Part shown: positions 12,082 to 25,025 of the stretch, in pieces
Layout: each line of letters opens with the position of its first letter
Position numbering within the stretch: the first letter of the stretch is position 1
Assembly (NCBI RefSeq): GCF_011397635.1
Contig: NC_064772.1
Span: 15,949,035 to 16,013,034 of the forward strand
Origin: Epinephelus fuscoguttatus
Taxonomy: Eukaryota > Chordata > Actinopteri > Perciformes > Serranidae
DNA: 64,000 nucleotides
Direction: 5' to 3'
Notes under the pieces: model-generated
Databases searched by the model: none
What the model was told of the DNA's origin: nothing
Seen by the model: the letters and a program-made list of their open reading frames with translations, nothing else
Program-made: the position numbers and the translations under genes

Positions 12082-15000
12082 TGTTAAGAAGATAATAATT
12101 AACTTGGTAGAGTTGGAGCCAAGAGACCAACCAATAACTGCTGAGGCACTGTCATACAGCAAACAGTTTTATCTTTAGCGAGCTTCTTGGTCATCAGGCT
12201 ACATGTTGGAGAGTCTTATTAGAGCCAAGTCATATTGTAGCCCATAATCTTAATAAGTTTATGGCTGTTAACTGTATTACTGCTTATAATTGGCCATAAA
12301 GACATGATACTGAAAAGGCTTGACAGAATAACTTTAAGGATATCATTTAACATCTTCTGCAAGAAAATAAGAGATCAAGGAGGCTAAAGTTGTAAAAGGC
12401 CTTATCTTGTTTAAAGGAGTTCTATACGACATAAAGAGCTATCTATGATTCAGAGGTTGTCTGCTGACAGCTCTCAACATGGAGGCAGCTTAGCCCAGTG
12501 CTAACAATTCAGACAGCAACAGAACCAACAGAGCTAAAGGTGTTAACGTGGGGGCAACCGCAGGATGGGCGATACACTTCGACAACAAGGTCGTCCTGAT
12601 GTCAGTAGTAACTGCTGAATCAGCGCAGTGCAGAGTGGTGGCAAGTAGCTAGCCAGTGGGATACACACACAGGGAATTCCATGCACTATCATGCATGCAC
12701 GGCAGGACCGTCTACCACAACTACAAACAGATAATCTCGGATTACGACACCCAGCAGGAGCGTGGCATCATTCTCTGCTCAAGACACCATTATTTCATTA
12801 AATCTTCACAGCAAATTGCTGCCATATTAATGCTCTGAATATTGCATACAGAACCGTTAAGGACAATGTTTAGTGCAATGCATACAACTAATGGCTCAAC
12901 GTTAAATACGTGCACTGCCATGGATGGAGCCTTCTCTTCCTAATTTGCGTTAATTTTGTCTATATTTGTAGACATTTTCTTAAAGTTTATGCATACGGAC
13001 AAAATGGAACACCACCAGATATCATGGGAGCAGCATCGCGTAGTTCAAACGAGATACAACCGTGGGACACAACAAAGATGTTTGAAAAAGGTGGAATCAA
13101 ACGAATCAGGAATATGGTGATAAGTATTCTCCGTCCTATGTATGTATTTAATGGCATCACAGACCATCACCATCTACAATGCTGCCTCCGTTAAAGGGTA
13201 TATTAGTACGACCTCCTCCACCTTCGCCATGTTTGTTATTGACAGAGACTTTTTACTCTGCCCTCTAGTTCCATCTACTATATGCATCGATGACAACATA
13301 AATGAGCTATGGAAATATGAGGGCAGTGACGGTCATGTTTGAAATGAACATACCTATTTTCTTACATGAAAGAAGTGTGAATGAGCCTTAAAGGGTATCC
13401 AAAAATCATACTGAGTATAGACCATAACCTTTCTAGGAAACCTCAGCTGATACAAAGACAAAAATGTTTAAATGTCCCAGTATGGAAATTCTAAACAAAG
13501 CAAAGTATATGCTGCATAATATTAAGGCACTCCAAAAGTGTCTAACTTCCCACATACTTCAGTTACTGTGAAGGAGGTGTGAGGCGATGCACATACAACT
13601 AATGTTCCATGAAATAAACTTCAGATAATGTATTTTAGTGCGTGGAGTCAAACTGTCAAATAATTACAAATGCTATTAATCAATTGCTCATTTTAAGAAA
13701 ATGTATGGAGACCAAATAATGGGCCATATATACTTAATGAGTGTTAATGTTTAGTATTTGTGTGTGTTTTGATGTGTGTATATGTGCTTTAAAAATTAAA
13801 GTAGTGACAGACCATTGATGATAGACCATAAATGTGACTTTTATTTTGAAAAAGGGGCAGGCAATATAAGATGTGTATCATGTTACATATTGTAGCTTTT
13901 ATCTGATGTGGACTTTTGTGTTGAAAGTGCAGAGTGAAGTGATTGTAAGAAGAATTAATAAAAAAAAAACCTAAACTACTAAATTACATAATTTGTTCCT
14001 CTTTTAATTAAAGAAAATCTGAGGAAATAATTTTAGAAACACATCAAAGATAAAAGACTATATGAGAAGTAGTTTAACCCATGGCCTCTGTGTCTCTCTG
14101 CACCTCTTTCATGGGTCAGTAGTTAAGTGTCATATATCCACTTCCACTGCCTTAATGCTCTGCATGCTATGTCTGGACTGGTGGGGTTAGATTTCAAACT
14201 TGGACAGCACTCATGTTGTTTATGTCCAGATTGCATGCAGGTAGATGCAGGGGTTGTCAGAGTACTCACACAGTTGTGCAACACTGAAAACGGAAGCAGC
14301 TGACTGCACACTGGTGAAAAAAATGCAAAGCCAAGGGAAAGTAAGCATTTCCTATACTGGTGTTGCAGTTTTGGTGCTGCCAAATAATGAGTCCAAAGGA
14401 CAGATTGAACAAGAACAGCTGATCTTTCAGTCAGACATTATCTCTCAACAGTACAATAAAGGGTAAACTTCATCAGGAGTCTGTCAGGAGTGGCCTCTAT
14501 GACTTGTTACTGAGTGGTATATCTTTTCTCTTTTGCTCCCACTGTGCTATAAACATCACTCTTTCCACTTACCTACACATCAACCCACAGCTCAGTAAAC
14601 TCTTCAGTTTGACTGCTGAAAGCTGTTCTAGGACACCTAGGAATCCTTAACTCATGAGAACATGAGAAAGGTTGAGAAAGGTGGGTAAATCAATAAAAAA
14701 AGAACCAATCCTTATAATTCCTGGGATGCATGAAACATAATTCCTGGAATCTACTAACTATGGCAAAGTGATGATATCTAACAATATGAGGTTATTCATG
14801 GGTGGATTTTGCCTTTAAGCTTGCAATATTTTCTGCTGTAGCGTCTTAATCATGCTAAGATTAACTTGTTGAGAACCTCTTGAGTTTGGGAATGCAGCTT
14901 TCTTTGGCAGCTGACCAGCTGCCCTCTGGGCAGCATGTTTATCACATCAATCCCACCAGCAGCCATGCAATTATTTTTTTTCACTATATGCCAATATTGT

Positions 15001-15551
15001 TTAGTGCTTCCAACACTGGCAGCCCATCGACTTCAAGAAAAGAGGAAGGAAACTGTTTCAGTTGTGGAGCCGTTGGAATTCTCCAGCGCCATAATGAATA
15101 GGGAAATCTAACAGGAGTAGCTCGCTGTTCAGATCTCAGCGTTTTGAACTATTCTGAACTTTTTTTTATTGCAGTCAGCAGTACTGTACGCTGCCGGGGA
15201 ACTGGCTCTAGGATGTGACTAGATTTGTACACACATAGCTTTGGAGGGAACAAACTGTCCAAAATACACACTCTGATGCCAGAGAAGACTGAGGGAGCTG
15301 ATGCAGCATAAATCCAGCACAGGGAGAATATGAAATGAAGAAGTGGAAAGTTACATGCTGAATTGCTACAGGCCAATGCATGAAAAGACAATAAACTAAG
15401 CTTGTGAGCATCATCTACTCCTGAACAGCATTTAACCTGGTTTGTTACCAGGGTCACCAACTCTGCCTCATGTGTTTTATCATGTGGCCGACGGCGCTGG
15501 AGCCTGACCTGACAGGACAGACTGAGGCTTTTTGTGGTCATGTGGACTTAC

Positions 15552-15611
15552 GCTGTGAATAACCGATGCCACGGCATCTGTAATCTGGTTGGGAGCGCTG
15601 GGGTTGCTCAT
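15552..15611 (-). CDS. slc4a2: Candidate alternative first coding exon of slc4a2
   Basis: On the minus strand an ATG at 15611 opens 20 codons (MSNPSAPNQITDAV..., ending in His-Ser) that stop exactly at a perfect GTAAGT donor (15551-15546). It ends in phase 0, so it would splice in frame to the slc4a2 exon beginning with CCA GAG GCC at 1845. Mammalian SLC4A2 is known to use alternative promoters and first exons (AE2a, b and c variants) that change only the extreme N terminus; the MSNPSAP start is reminiscent of the AE2a start MSSAP. Assignment to slc4a2 is inferred from phase, strand and position; it could instead be a chance ORF next to a donor. It would skip the MSE exon at 4734-4742 and create an intron of about 13.7 kb. 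Confidence 0.45.
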
Positions 15612-16085
15612 GGCTCCGCAGTGGAGTCGCTGCTGGAGAGGCTCTGAAAAGCTGGCTTGGATCGGTGTGGCTTTAGCCCTTCTCTTTCTCACTGGGACTC
15701 AGACAGCTTTTGGGCAGCATAACCTGGAGACAGATACAGAGCCGGGGTTATTCAAGATCAGGCTGGAGATTAGAACATAAGAAAACAACGTGCTGAAATA
15801 GTGTAGCGTGGGCCAGTAATCCCTGAATATGACGTGTGGTTAGTGAGTATAATAGCAGTGCCGATTTCATTCTTATTGGATGCAGAGTGCAGGATTTGAG
15901 ACCTTTCTAATACATCGTCCTCAAATTATAGGACATTTCAGCAGGAAAATGATCATAAAAAGACAAAAACTTACAGGGCAAAACAGAGGACTGTTTCGTC
16001 ACCTAACCTACAGTGGAGCGATAGATTGATCAAAAGAAAATTAATCGCCAGCTAACTTTGACAATTTTGCTGTATCCAGCTTCTT

Positions 16086-16414
16086 AAAGGGCCAGTGTAT
16101 AGGATTCCGTGGCATCTAGCAGTGAGGTTGCAGAACTGAAACTTCTTCCGTGCGCCAAGTGTTTAAGAGAACTACGCAAAAACACAATAAAGCAAAAGGC
16201 CCTAACTAGCCAGTGTTTGCTTTGTCCGCTCTGGGCCACTGTAGAACAACATGGTGGACCCCAGGGAAGAGGACCTGCTCCACATGTAGATATAAACGGC
16301 TCATTCTGAGGTTACAAAAACCCAATAATTCTTATTTTCATTTTAACCTTATAAATATGAATATAACATACCATGTCTGCCAATAGATGCCCCTAAATCC
16401 TACACACTGGAGCT
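16086..16414. mobile_element. MITE of the CCAGTGTGTAGGATTTAG family, copy A, nested in another repeat
   Basis: The left end GGGCCAGTGTATAGGATTC and right end AATCCTACACACTGG are inverted copies. The interior contains GCATCTAGCAGTGAGGTTGC and AACAACATGG. It interrupts the ATTAATCG-rich repeat whose parts lie at about 16015-16085 and 16415-16630, and AGCTT stands on both sides of the junction, so it inserted after that repeat was in place. Related copies: 30875-31204, 52626-53106 and 60214-60742. Confidence 0.75.
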
Positions 16415-17569
16415 TGAATTGTGAGACTCTGCTGTTTTTCTTTGTCATTCATGACAGTAAATGAAGAGTCTTGGACAAAAGAAGCAATCTGAAGGCAACA
16501 CTTTGGGCTTTGGGAAATTGTGATGAGCATTTTAAAAGTAAAAGTAAAAGATTAATCGATTAACCTAACCTAAAAAATAATCCTTAGATTAATTGATAAC
16601 AAAAAAAAAAGCTAGTTGCAGTCCTATTCTACAGGTATATCAAACCGAGAAAGTGTTTCACTGGTGAGGAAAAGGCCGAGGACAAAATGTGGCTGAAACT
16701 AAGAAATAATTCCTGCGGCCTGGTGGAACTTACTTTCTTTCTTAAGTTATAACAAGACTAGAGTTTTCAGCCATGCTTGCAGCTCTGTGAGACTGTACTT
16801 TGACACAGCATTGCTTTGAGTTAAATGCAAACGTTAGCATGCTAACATACAATGACAATGCCAACATGCACTTCAACCTCATAAGTGCTGACTATTTTTC
16901 ATGTGCAAAAGTGCAAAGTCAACAAAATACAAAACGCAGAGCAACATTTTCACTGGAGGGCTACACTTTACAGTTTCAGGATTTCCTGAAGGGCCTGTAA
17001 GTACCTTTGAGTCCCCAGAACCACTTCAGAAACACAGATGGCCTTAACTGAAGGATGTTTTTATGAGTGGAAGTGCAGAAAAACGACATTGTACTTGAGG
17101 CATGATGGCAACAATGGTAGAAGTACATATAAACAGGCTGTTACAAACAATGCCACCCCGTCTATTTGCATTTGTACGATTCATAATTTAAAGTCCTGCG
17201 GCATTTCCTCGCCGCCATTCAAGGTTATTAACCATCAGAGTCAGATAAGAGCTAGATAACACAGTGCCACTGTGCAGAGGACCCTTTGATAAGCGGTCGC
17301 ACGTGCCTCAGCTAACCTCCACCTCCGTCATTCTCGAGTCGCAGTCGTATGACATACAACCACAGAAATCCAGAGGTAATGACAATTAAGGTGGCCAGAG
17401 GAGCTTACAAAAACAACCAGTGGTGCTTTGCAGAGACAATGCAAAATGTTAATGAGAGATAAAGGACAGAAGCAATATGCCATCTGGGAGAAATCTAATT
17501 TACATTTTGTCCACTGATTGGTTACTTTTTAAATTACATTATGTACATTTTTTTCTCCTTTAGTTTGTT

Positions 17570-17715
17570 TTTCTCCTTAAGTTGAGGAGAGGTCTCTCTA
17601 TGATTGCAAGCTGAATATATTTGTGTGTCAGACTGTTGGTCAGCCAAAACGAGACATTCAAAGATGTCAGCTTGGATTTTAGGGTATGTCACAAGCTTTT
17701 TATTTTTTAAATTTT
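17570..17715. repeat. Fragment of the TGTTGGTCAG...AGATGTCAGCTTGG repeat family
   Basis: It carries ACTGTTGGTCAGCCAAAACG and AAAGATGTCAGCTTGGATTT, shared with 43635-43680, followed by ATTTTATAGATA. A degraded dispersed repeat. Confidence 0.6.
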
Positions 17716-19539
17716 ATAGATATATTGTACAAACTGACAGAGAAACCCTATTATTAATAAAGAACATAAGTCACATGCAGCCCTTGTTCTTGACATAATT
17801 AAGCTTCATTGTTAAGCTGCAAAGATCAATCCACATTTGCATTAGTTTGTAAGAGCCTACACACTGGTATGGTCAAAATGACACTGAAGATGTGTTGCTA
17901 AACGTGACATACTGTATCTAAATTAATTGCTGCAAACAACAAAAATGTTTTGCAGTTAAATATACTAGCCACCCAGTTAGTCCTCATCAGCCTAGACTTT
18001 TTGGAAATCTCCTCATTGTTAACAGAACAGCAATGTTCCTTCAGTCTAAAAGCAGAGAAGGGCCCTCTTTTGGTTCACTCTTTAGTGTCACAGCTAGAAA
18101 AAAAATCATGTTCTGGCTCTCTGACAGCAGCTATCAAAGACACGATAAGCCTCCCTGCTCCCTGACTACAATCATATCAATGACCTTGTTGATGGCAAGG
18201 GATTTCTGAGAGATTTATTTCACTACAGCACAATCAGTGATGAGAGATTAAATGCAGCGCAGAAGTATTTAGGAGCTGGACAGTGTGAACTTGTTTTTGA
18301 ATGTGGATCGAACAAAGACATCACCTGCCAAAGAAACTGAGACACTGAGCAGACTACACATTTTGGCAACGCTCTTTGTTTGCCCTGCCAAAATGGTAAT
18401 CACTGCGCCAAATGTTAATTTCATTCAAGAAGCTGTTCTATTTTCAAAATAACAACTTTAACCAGTTTGAGAAGCTGTAAACCGTGCAGTAGTGGTGATA
18501 AAGGCGCCTTTTGGAGATGGCCTGGGTGTGTTTGAAGATTACTTTCTCAGTAAACCTAGACCCCACCACTGTGGACGAGGCAGGGCTGGCTACACAGGGA
18601 TAAAGTTACAGAACCCTGGGATCCTGAGCAAAAAGCATGGGAACCGGCTAATCTACCTCAGGGCATGGCTGTAATAATACAGATAACAGTAATGATCAGA
18701 AGAAGAAAACAATAATACAATTGTCTTGGTAAGCAAGCAGATTTAAAAAAAAAAAAAAAAAGCCAGTCCTCAATTATCAAAGTGTTCTTGTCTGTAGTCA
18801 GGTACATTCAGTCAGAGGAGTGAGTAAAAAGGAACTGGCTGTCCCTTATGTAATAACCGAAATGACAAAAAGGACACGGATGAATGCTGACAGTGCAAGA
18901 GGAAGAGAGGACAAGACGCTCTATGTTTCCCCTGGAAGAAGTTCCTCATGTCTTCCCAGAGTGATCCAGAGGCACAGTACCTCCCAAACTGTTCCTACAA
19001 GAAGACGATGAGTGTGGAATCTTAATTTTTTCCACTTCTCCATGCAAGATTTAGTCACAGCCTCATCAGGCTTTGGGAAAACTATCCTTCTGGGAGGAAG
19101 TAAGTATGAAAACAGGAAGGTGGTGAGGAGGAGCTGTAAACGTATCAAAAAAAACAACAAAAAAAAAAACAGAAGCAGGGCATTTTGGGAGTCTTTTTAG
19201 CGTACATAACTTCAGAAATAGTTAACAAGAATCCATGTGTATGCTTAAACACGACCTATATTTTAAAGGAAAGCCGAGTTAATACAAAATGTCTCAATGT
19301 CTACCCTATGGCATTAAAGTTTAACTTAACCTGTCACAGTACAATAAACTGCCATTTTTTTCTCCATCCATCCCTCCTACAGAGAGCACAATATACAATC
19401 AGGTCACATGTGTGGAGATGCTACCTTTGACCGAGAAAACTCATCTACAGAAAGTAAAAAATCAACTACACTGTAGCTTCTGTGGAAATTACAAATGTAT
19501 CTAACATATAAGGCTGAGATCTCACAGATTTTAGTTATT

Positions 19540-20108
19540 CAATCTTAGTAAAATCAAAAATACATATTACCTATAGCACTGTTTATCAGTCGAGGTTGTT
19601 TTGGTGTGAGTTGCCAAGTGCTGGAGATATCGGCTGTGCCTTCTTCAAAATATAACAGGGGTATAACATCCCCTCTCTCTTTCCCCCTTTCATGCTTAAA
19701 TCTGTTCTATTGAATAAAGGCAACTTAAAAAAAGATGACCTCCACACTGCTTCGCCAAGCTGTAACGTTCACTAGCTCAGTTTCAGTATTTGAGATAGCA
19801 GTGGGTCCGTGCTTCCTTCTGCGTGATGTTTACAACAAGGTCTGGGGATTATCTTGAATAACTGGGTCATGATTCCTGGAAAGGGACATTGTTTTTGAGT
19901 TTTTTTAAATTTCTTTTTTGGTACTTTGAGCAACACAGGTCAAGTGCCATCTAATTTCATTATATTGGAGAGAAGGCAGACATCTCTACGGCTGATATCT
20001 CCAACTCTCGGCAACTCACACCAAAACCATCTAGAGCTATCATCAGCACTACACGTAAGAGGAAAAATATTAGTTTTCTGATTTTGGGGTGAACTGTCCC
20101 TTTAACTC
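19540..20108. mobile_element. Foldback MITE-like element, copy 2
   Basis: The same family as 28-697. The left arm has GGTGTGAGTTGCCAAGTGCT and GGAGATATCGG; the right arm has the inverse ATATCTCCAACTCTCGGCAA followed by CACACCAAAACC and the shared end GGTGAACTGTCCCTTTAA. Between the arms is TTTACAACAAGGTCTGGGG. Arms are diverged; no ORF. Confidence 0.75.
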
Positions 20109-20655
20109 TTTTAAAGGATGACCACAAGAGAATAAAAGCTCCTCTATATCTAGGTCCAAATTTATCACACTTCCTATTTGACTTGACAGCTGATGAATAA
20201 CATGCCATTTACAGTTGCATTAACATTGCAATAATTCTGAGGAAGGAACATTTCCATTGACTGATCTGAAACCGGTCTGGTTTGAAATATATCTGAATAT
20301 CGTCACAAAGTTGACACTTGCATCATACCTTAAGAGGAAGGTGATAACTCAAAAGAGTGAGTTAGACTTTTTTTGGTCAGTATTGATAATTGTGGCACGC
20401 ACTTAGTGGTGACTAATCTTCCCCACAGAGTGCAAATATACCTGACAAAGTCTCTTGGTATGTTGTAAATTTCCATTATTGATAAACTGCCCTGCTCAAC
20501 TCTTAAACGTTCGATTTCCCCAAAAATACCATCTTCCTCCCCTTAGTTGGAATATAAGGCACATTACAGAAAGCTTTTAGGGAAAAGGAGGAGAAAAAAT
20601 GAGGAACAAAAGTGAGATGTTAGCAATGTCTTTCTTTCAAAATCTGAGAAGTCTG

Positions 20656-21256
20656 AGGGAATACTTCACCCCCAAATGATCATTTGTAGATCAATTACTT
20701 ACCCCATGTTGTGGTGAATTACGACGGAAAACTTTGTTTGTCTTGTTTGCCTTAAGGGTAAATAAAGAATCCACAATAAGTGAACATTTTTGATTAATTG
20801 TAGTCATAGGAAGTCCATGTTTAACAGCAGCAATACTACATCAAAACTTTTGTTTACAAAGTCTCACACAACTCATGCAGTGTAATACAAGTCTAATTTA
20901 TCCAGTCATATGCTCAGTACTCCCCAAACACATGCATTTTTGTAATATTTAAAACAATTCTGCACAAACAGTCTTGGGCACCGATGGAGTGCGCCTGTGT
21001 TGTTTATGCAGATTGTTTTAACACTCGGGTTTTAGCAAAAATATATCTTTATGGGAAGTACTGAGCATATGACTGGATAAATTAAACTTGGATTACACTG
21101 CACGAGATGTGTGAGAGTTTGTAAAGGGATATTTTCATATAGTTTTGCTGCTGTTAAATGTGGACACCTATGACTTGAATTAATCAAGAATTTCCTCACA
21201 TAACATGGAGTAAGTAACTGACATACAAATGATCATTTGGGAGGTGAATCAGTCCA
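20656..21256. mobile_element. Second type of foldback element, about 600-bp near-palindrome
   Basis: The left arm starts GAATACTTCACCCCCAAATG and contains ATGATCATTTGT, GTCTCACACAACTCATG and TTTATCCAGTCATATGCTCA. The right arm contains the inverses TGAGCATATGACTGGATAAA, GAGATGTGTGAGAG and ACAAATGATCATTTGGGAGG, ending near GGTGAATCAGTCC. The arms span roughly 250 bp each with a loop of about 100 bp. No coding capacity. Confidence 0.8.
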
Positions 21257-23012
21257 TTAAGGAATTGTTTTAGATACTCTACAGGGCTTTTCTTAAAGAC
21301 AGTAACACTGGCAAGTTAAATAATTCAGGTCCACTCATACAGTCAGAGGACAGCTCTGCGTTAGGAGCCTAAAGAAGTGATGAGTCAGCACACCACCCAT
21401 CTCAAAAACGGCCAAAATCTGAATTTCATAAATGCCAATTTTGCCCTTCCACATCTTTCACTGTAATCTCATGCAACCTTTTGGGTTAAGATAAACAAAA
21501 AGGTTAAAAATTCTTTGCCTCCTCATAACGACATTAAAGGGCAAGGAGCGGGACAGTCAGACGACGGGACAGAGGTTACGAGCTAGACTCGAACTCACGA
21601 CACGAGCCCACAACACGGTCTTAAACCAGTGATCTGCCGAGACACCCGACCGGGCCCGGCTTCACTCAGGGCAGCTTGGCACGTGAGCGTCGACCACAGA
21701 CTGCATGCTCATCTACAAATTCTATCAAAAAGGGCATAATTAAAGAACAGTTCAATAAAATGCACAAAGTGCCAATAAAAATGCCTGTGCAGAAATAGCC
21801 ACTTGATCACAATGTCCAAACCTCAACCGACACACAGGCCTGTACTTATAAAGGCAGGACAATGACAGGGAGGGAAGGAGCGGTTTAAGGTTTCATTAGA
21901 AAACTGGGCTTACAGAAAACAAGACATTGTGTGATTCATCAGCTTCCTTTTAGCAGACAATGCATGTTTAAAGACTTTTTTCCCCCTGATTGTGTTGTTG
22001 AGATAGCTCCAAGTGACATGAAGATAATTTGTGGCCTTCATGTTTTATCTAACACTCACTGTAACACTCTGAACGCTGCTATGCATTCTCAGAATTAGCA
22101 GCATTATCGCCTGTTTGAGACGCATGCAAGGTCTGATGCAGAAAAACATGCATGATAAAGAGAAATGGGTCAAACAGACAGTCCTTAAAGAAGAAGACAA
22201 ACACTTCAGAAAATAAGGTCTGTTTTTTTGTGGCTCTAAATGGTCAATTCTGATTTAACCACAGCATTTAGAGGGCCATCACTTTGAAAATCATGGCTTT
22301 TATATGCTCTAATTTAGGATTTATAAGAGTGGAAAAGCATGTCTGTCCTGCTAAAACTAAAGTGGGCTCAAAGTGGCTTGTTTGAGGCATTTTTTCTCTC
22401 CTGTGTAACCTGTGGAGCTAAGCAGGTTTTGCTTATTCTCACTATGGTTGTTGTAGCCTCAGACCCTGACAGGAAGAATCTTGTTAAGTTTGATTAGACG
22501 TGACAAACAATAGCTGTGGCCACCTAATCAAGGAATGACCCATATAAACAATGAATTAAACAGACAGTAAATTAAATGGAAAAACAACAAGCAGTACAAA
22601 TAAGACACCTGGTCAATGAATACAAAAAGATATCTATGACTGTACTGTACCTTTGTGTGCTCACAGCAGAGAAGCCACCGCAGACATTGTAGTGCAATTC
22701 TGAACTCTGCTGTGAAGAGAGACCCGGGGCTGGTCAGAGTGCAGGGCAAAAACAAACAGAGGGGGAAAAGAGAGATAGGGAGACAAAAGAGAAGAGAGTT
22801 AGAGATGTGGAGCCAATCATGTGTGGTTCGGCCTCTCGTCGTGCCGAGTGCTCTCTCTCAGACCGGCATGCACGGACTGATAGCAGCAGCCTTCCTCCTC
22901 AGGATTATGTTTCCTCCTGTAGCCTGCTGACAAGTAGCCATGTGACTCCAGGACCCATTCAACACTGAGTCAGAGGCTGTTGCTCAGACACACAAATCTA
23001 TATGCCTGTCTG

Positions 23013-23020
<8 letters not shown>

Positions 23021-23064
<44 letters not shown>
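23021..23064. repeat. (CA)n microsatellite
   Basis: A CA run of about 44 nt following ATACAC. Confidence 0.9.
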
Positions 23065-23067
<3 letters not shown>

Positions 23068-23144
23068 TGGCCTCAAGCTTTAAGTGGAAATTCAACCCCA
23101 ATGATCAATATCTTTTTTAACAAACCATAACAATAGATGTGCAT

Positions 23145-23440
23145 GTTCTCGACCAGTCGTTCCCCACCTGTTTGGCTTGTGATCACTTAAAACAAAGAAA
23201 TGTCTACTTGCAACTCTTTGTCACTGACTGTCACCAGTTCAACTAAAGAGTGATTCTCCTCACTTTATCTGAGTACATTTTACAGTCCTGACTGAAGTGC
23301 AATTTTTACAGTAATTCTCTAAGAAGCAATGGTTAGAGGCGAGTTTAACACAAATGAACATAAGTTGGTTCAACAGAAACCTGTTATCGTGCGACCACTT
23401 GTGAAGGTCCCAACCCGGGGTTGGGAAGCACTGATTCTAC
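23145..23440. repeat. Dispersed repeat with CGTTCCCCACCTG...CCCGGGGTTGGGAAGCACTG ends
   Basis: The opening TCGTTCCCCACCTGTTTGGC and closing AACCCGGGGTTGGGAAGCAC are inversely related (GGTTGGGAAGCA / TCGTTCCCCACC). No ORF; probably a degenerate DNA transposon. Confidence 0.5.
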
Positions 23441-23469
23441 CACCCAATTACAACAGCAGACTAGAAGTC

Positions 23470-25025
23470 TACATGCTGTGACGCTGTATTAGCATGCTAT
23501 CATGCTAAACTAATATGGGAAACATGATAAACATTAAGCCTGCTAAACATCAGCATGTTAGGGCCCTGACACGCAGGCGATGGTCGCTCATTAGTCAGTG
23601 TTGGGCTCTCAGTGGCGCCTGTAAACATAGTCTATACGGTGTGTCCGTCACCATTGGTCCACATTGGCCCCTGCCAGCTTAGTTTTGGGCTGATTCAGCA
23701 TGTTGAATCAGTGTCAGAGTGGGCGGCGCCCTTCAATGACAGAAATCACTCTGATCAGCAGTTCAGCTCAGTGCAAGAGAAGAGAAACGGAAGTGAGTAA
23801 AGTAAACAAACAACTGAAGTCAAGAGGGAGTGGGATCAAAACAAACTTGTTATATTATGTAACATTAGTTTTTTAGCCATTGAGCTAATCAGCCCATAAT
23901 TGTTTGTGTTATTGTTTGCTAGCACACTATAAATATGCTTTGCTCTTTCAGCATTGGATTGTGTTGTTAATGTGCTAACTGGCTAACTAGCATCATGACA
24001 GTCTTCCAGTTCCCTTTTTGCAGTCTAATGCAGACCACCACCACCTGTTGGTATGGAGAGTTATTTCCTCTCAGAATGAAGATGCTGGTTAGACTTCAGC
24101 TGTAGTCCTTGCGCGTGTTCATGTGCAACTTTTTTGGCTGAGACACAGCGAACATGAAGCCACACAACAGTCTGCTTTCGTTGCCACTAGTTCTTTAATG
24201 ACGGTTTGATGTGTCTGAGCCATATAATTAAGAGCATGTTAGCATTGTGACATTAGCATTTACGTTAGCACCGCATGTTTATCTAGGCCGCATTCAGACT
24301 GACTTAAGCCCTGTGTAACAAAATGCATCTAGCTAAATGCTAATGTCAGTATACTAACGTGCACAATGACAAGGCTAACATGCTGATGTTTAGCAGGGAT
24401 AATGTTTGCCATGTTAACCATCTTAGTTTAGCACATGTCCTAGTCCATCACATGATGCCATGGGGCCCAAAAAATCTTTCTTCTCATTGACTTACATTGT
24501 GGAAGAGACATCTATAAAATCGGTGGATACATTTTTTTTTTTTTTTTTTAGCTTCACAACCCCTCGAAATTACTTGTTTCACTATCGGGATTTAATCTAT
24601 TCGGTCTCATTTGTCTAAAGCCTAGAAGAGCCGCAAGATCAAATCATTTTTATACCCATTCATGTAAGCTTCACACAAAATTTGTTCTGCAGGTGTTTCG
24701 TCGTAGACAAAAGACAAACAATTCTGACCTGGTGGTGGTGCTATCTGGAAACTTAGGGGACCAACAAAGTTATCAGAATTCATCCTAAAGGGACCCTAAA
24801 TCTGCGCACAAATTTCATGGCAATAGTTGCTGTGATATTTCATTCAAAATCAGTGTCAACCGCCTCACAACTGCGCTAGAAGAGGGGTCCAATGTTAGGA
24901 TATATTGTCAGGGAACTATGAATGTCTGTATGAAATTTCATGGCAGTTATTGCTCTATTTCATTCTGGACCAAAGAAGTTAACTGACATTGCCATCCAGA
25001 GAGGCACACAGCAAGCATGGCTAAA
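23470..25025. repeat. Cluster of GCTAACATGCTAA / CATGGCTAAAAAC dispersed repeat
   Basis: Alternating 'gctaac/agcatg' words at 23480-23560, 23880-24000 and 24230-24440, then CAAATTTCATGGCAATAG, TTCATTCTGGACCAAAGAAG and AGCAAGCATGGCTAAAAAC. The same order of words occurs at 6740-7105. At 24531-24550 there is a pure T run. No coding frame. Confidence 0.5.

Larger units (their letters stand above)
9633..15551. other. Non-coding interval with repeats
   Basis: No exon supported. Contents: a fragment of an out-of-place-repeat-like sequence with GGGGTCGCAAGAACATTACG near 10290-10370, a dispersed element at about 10478-10790, a (CA)18 tract at 12045-12080, and otherwise AT-rich unique-looking DNA. 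Long open frames such as 14123-14383 and 15149-15541 show no domain and no consistent splice pattern. Confidence 0.5.

Noticed and set aside
15149-15541. Long minus-strand frame directly downstream of the alternative slc4a2 exon
   Set aside because: It lies in the intron after the GTAAGT donor and shows no domain.
21560-21680. tRNA-like B-box (GAGTTCGAGTCT on the minus strand)
   Set aside because: No cloverleaf could be closed and the A-box is poor. At most a tRNA-derived SINE fragment; not enough for a tRNA call.
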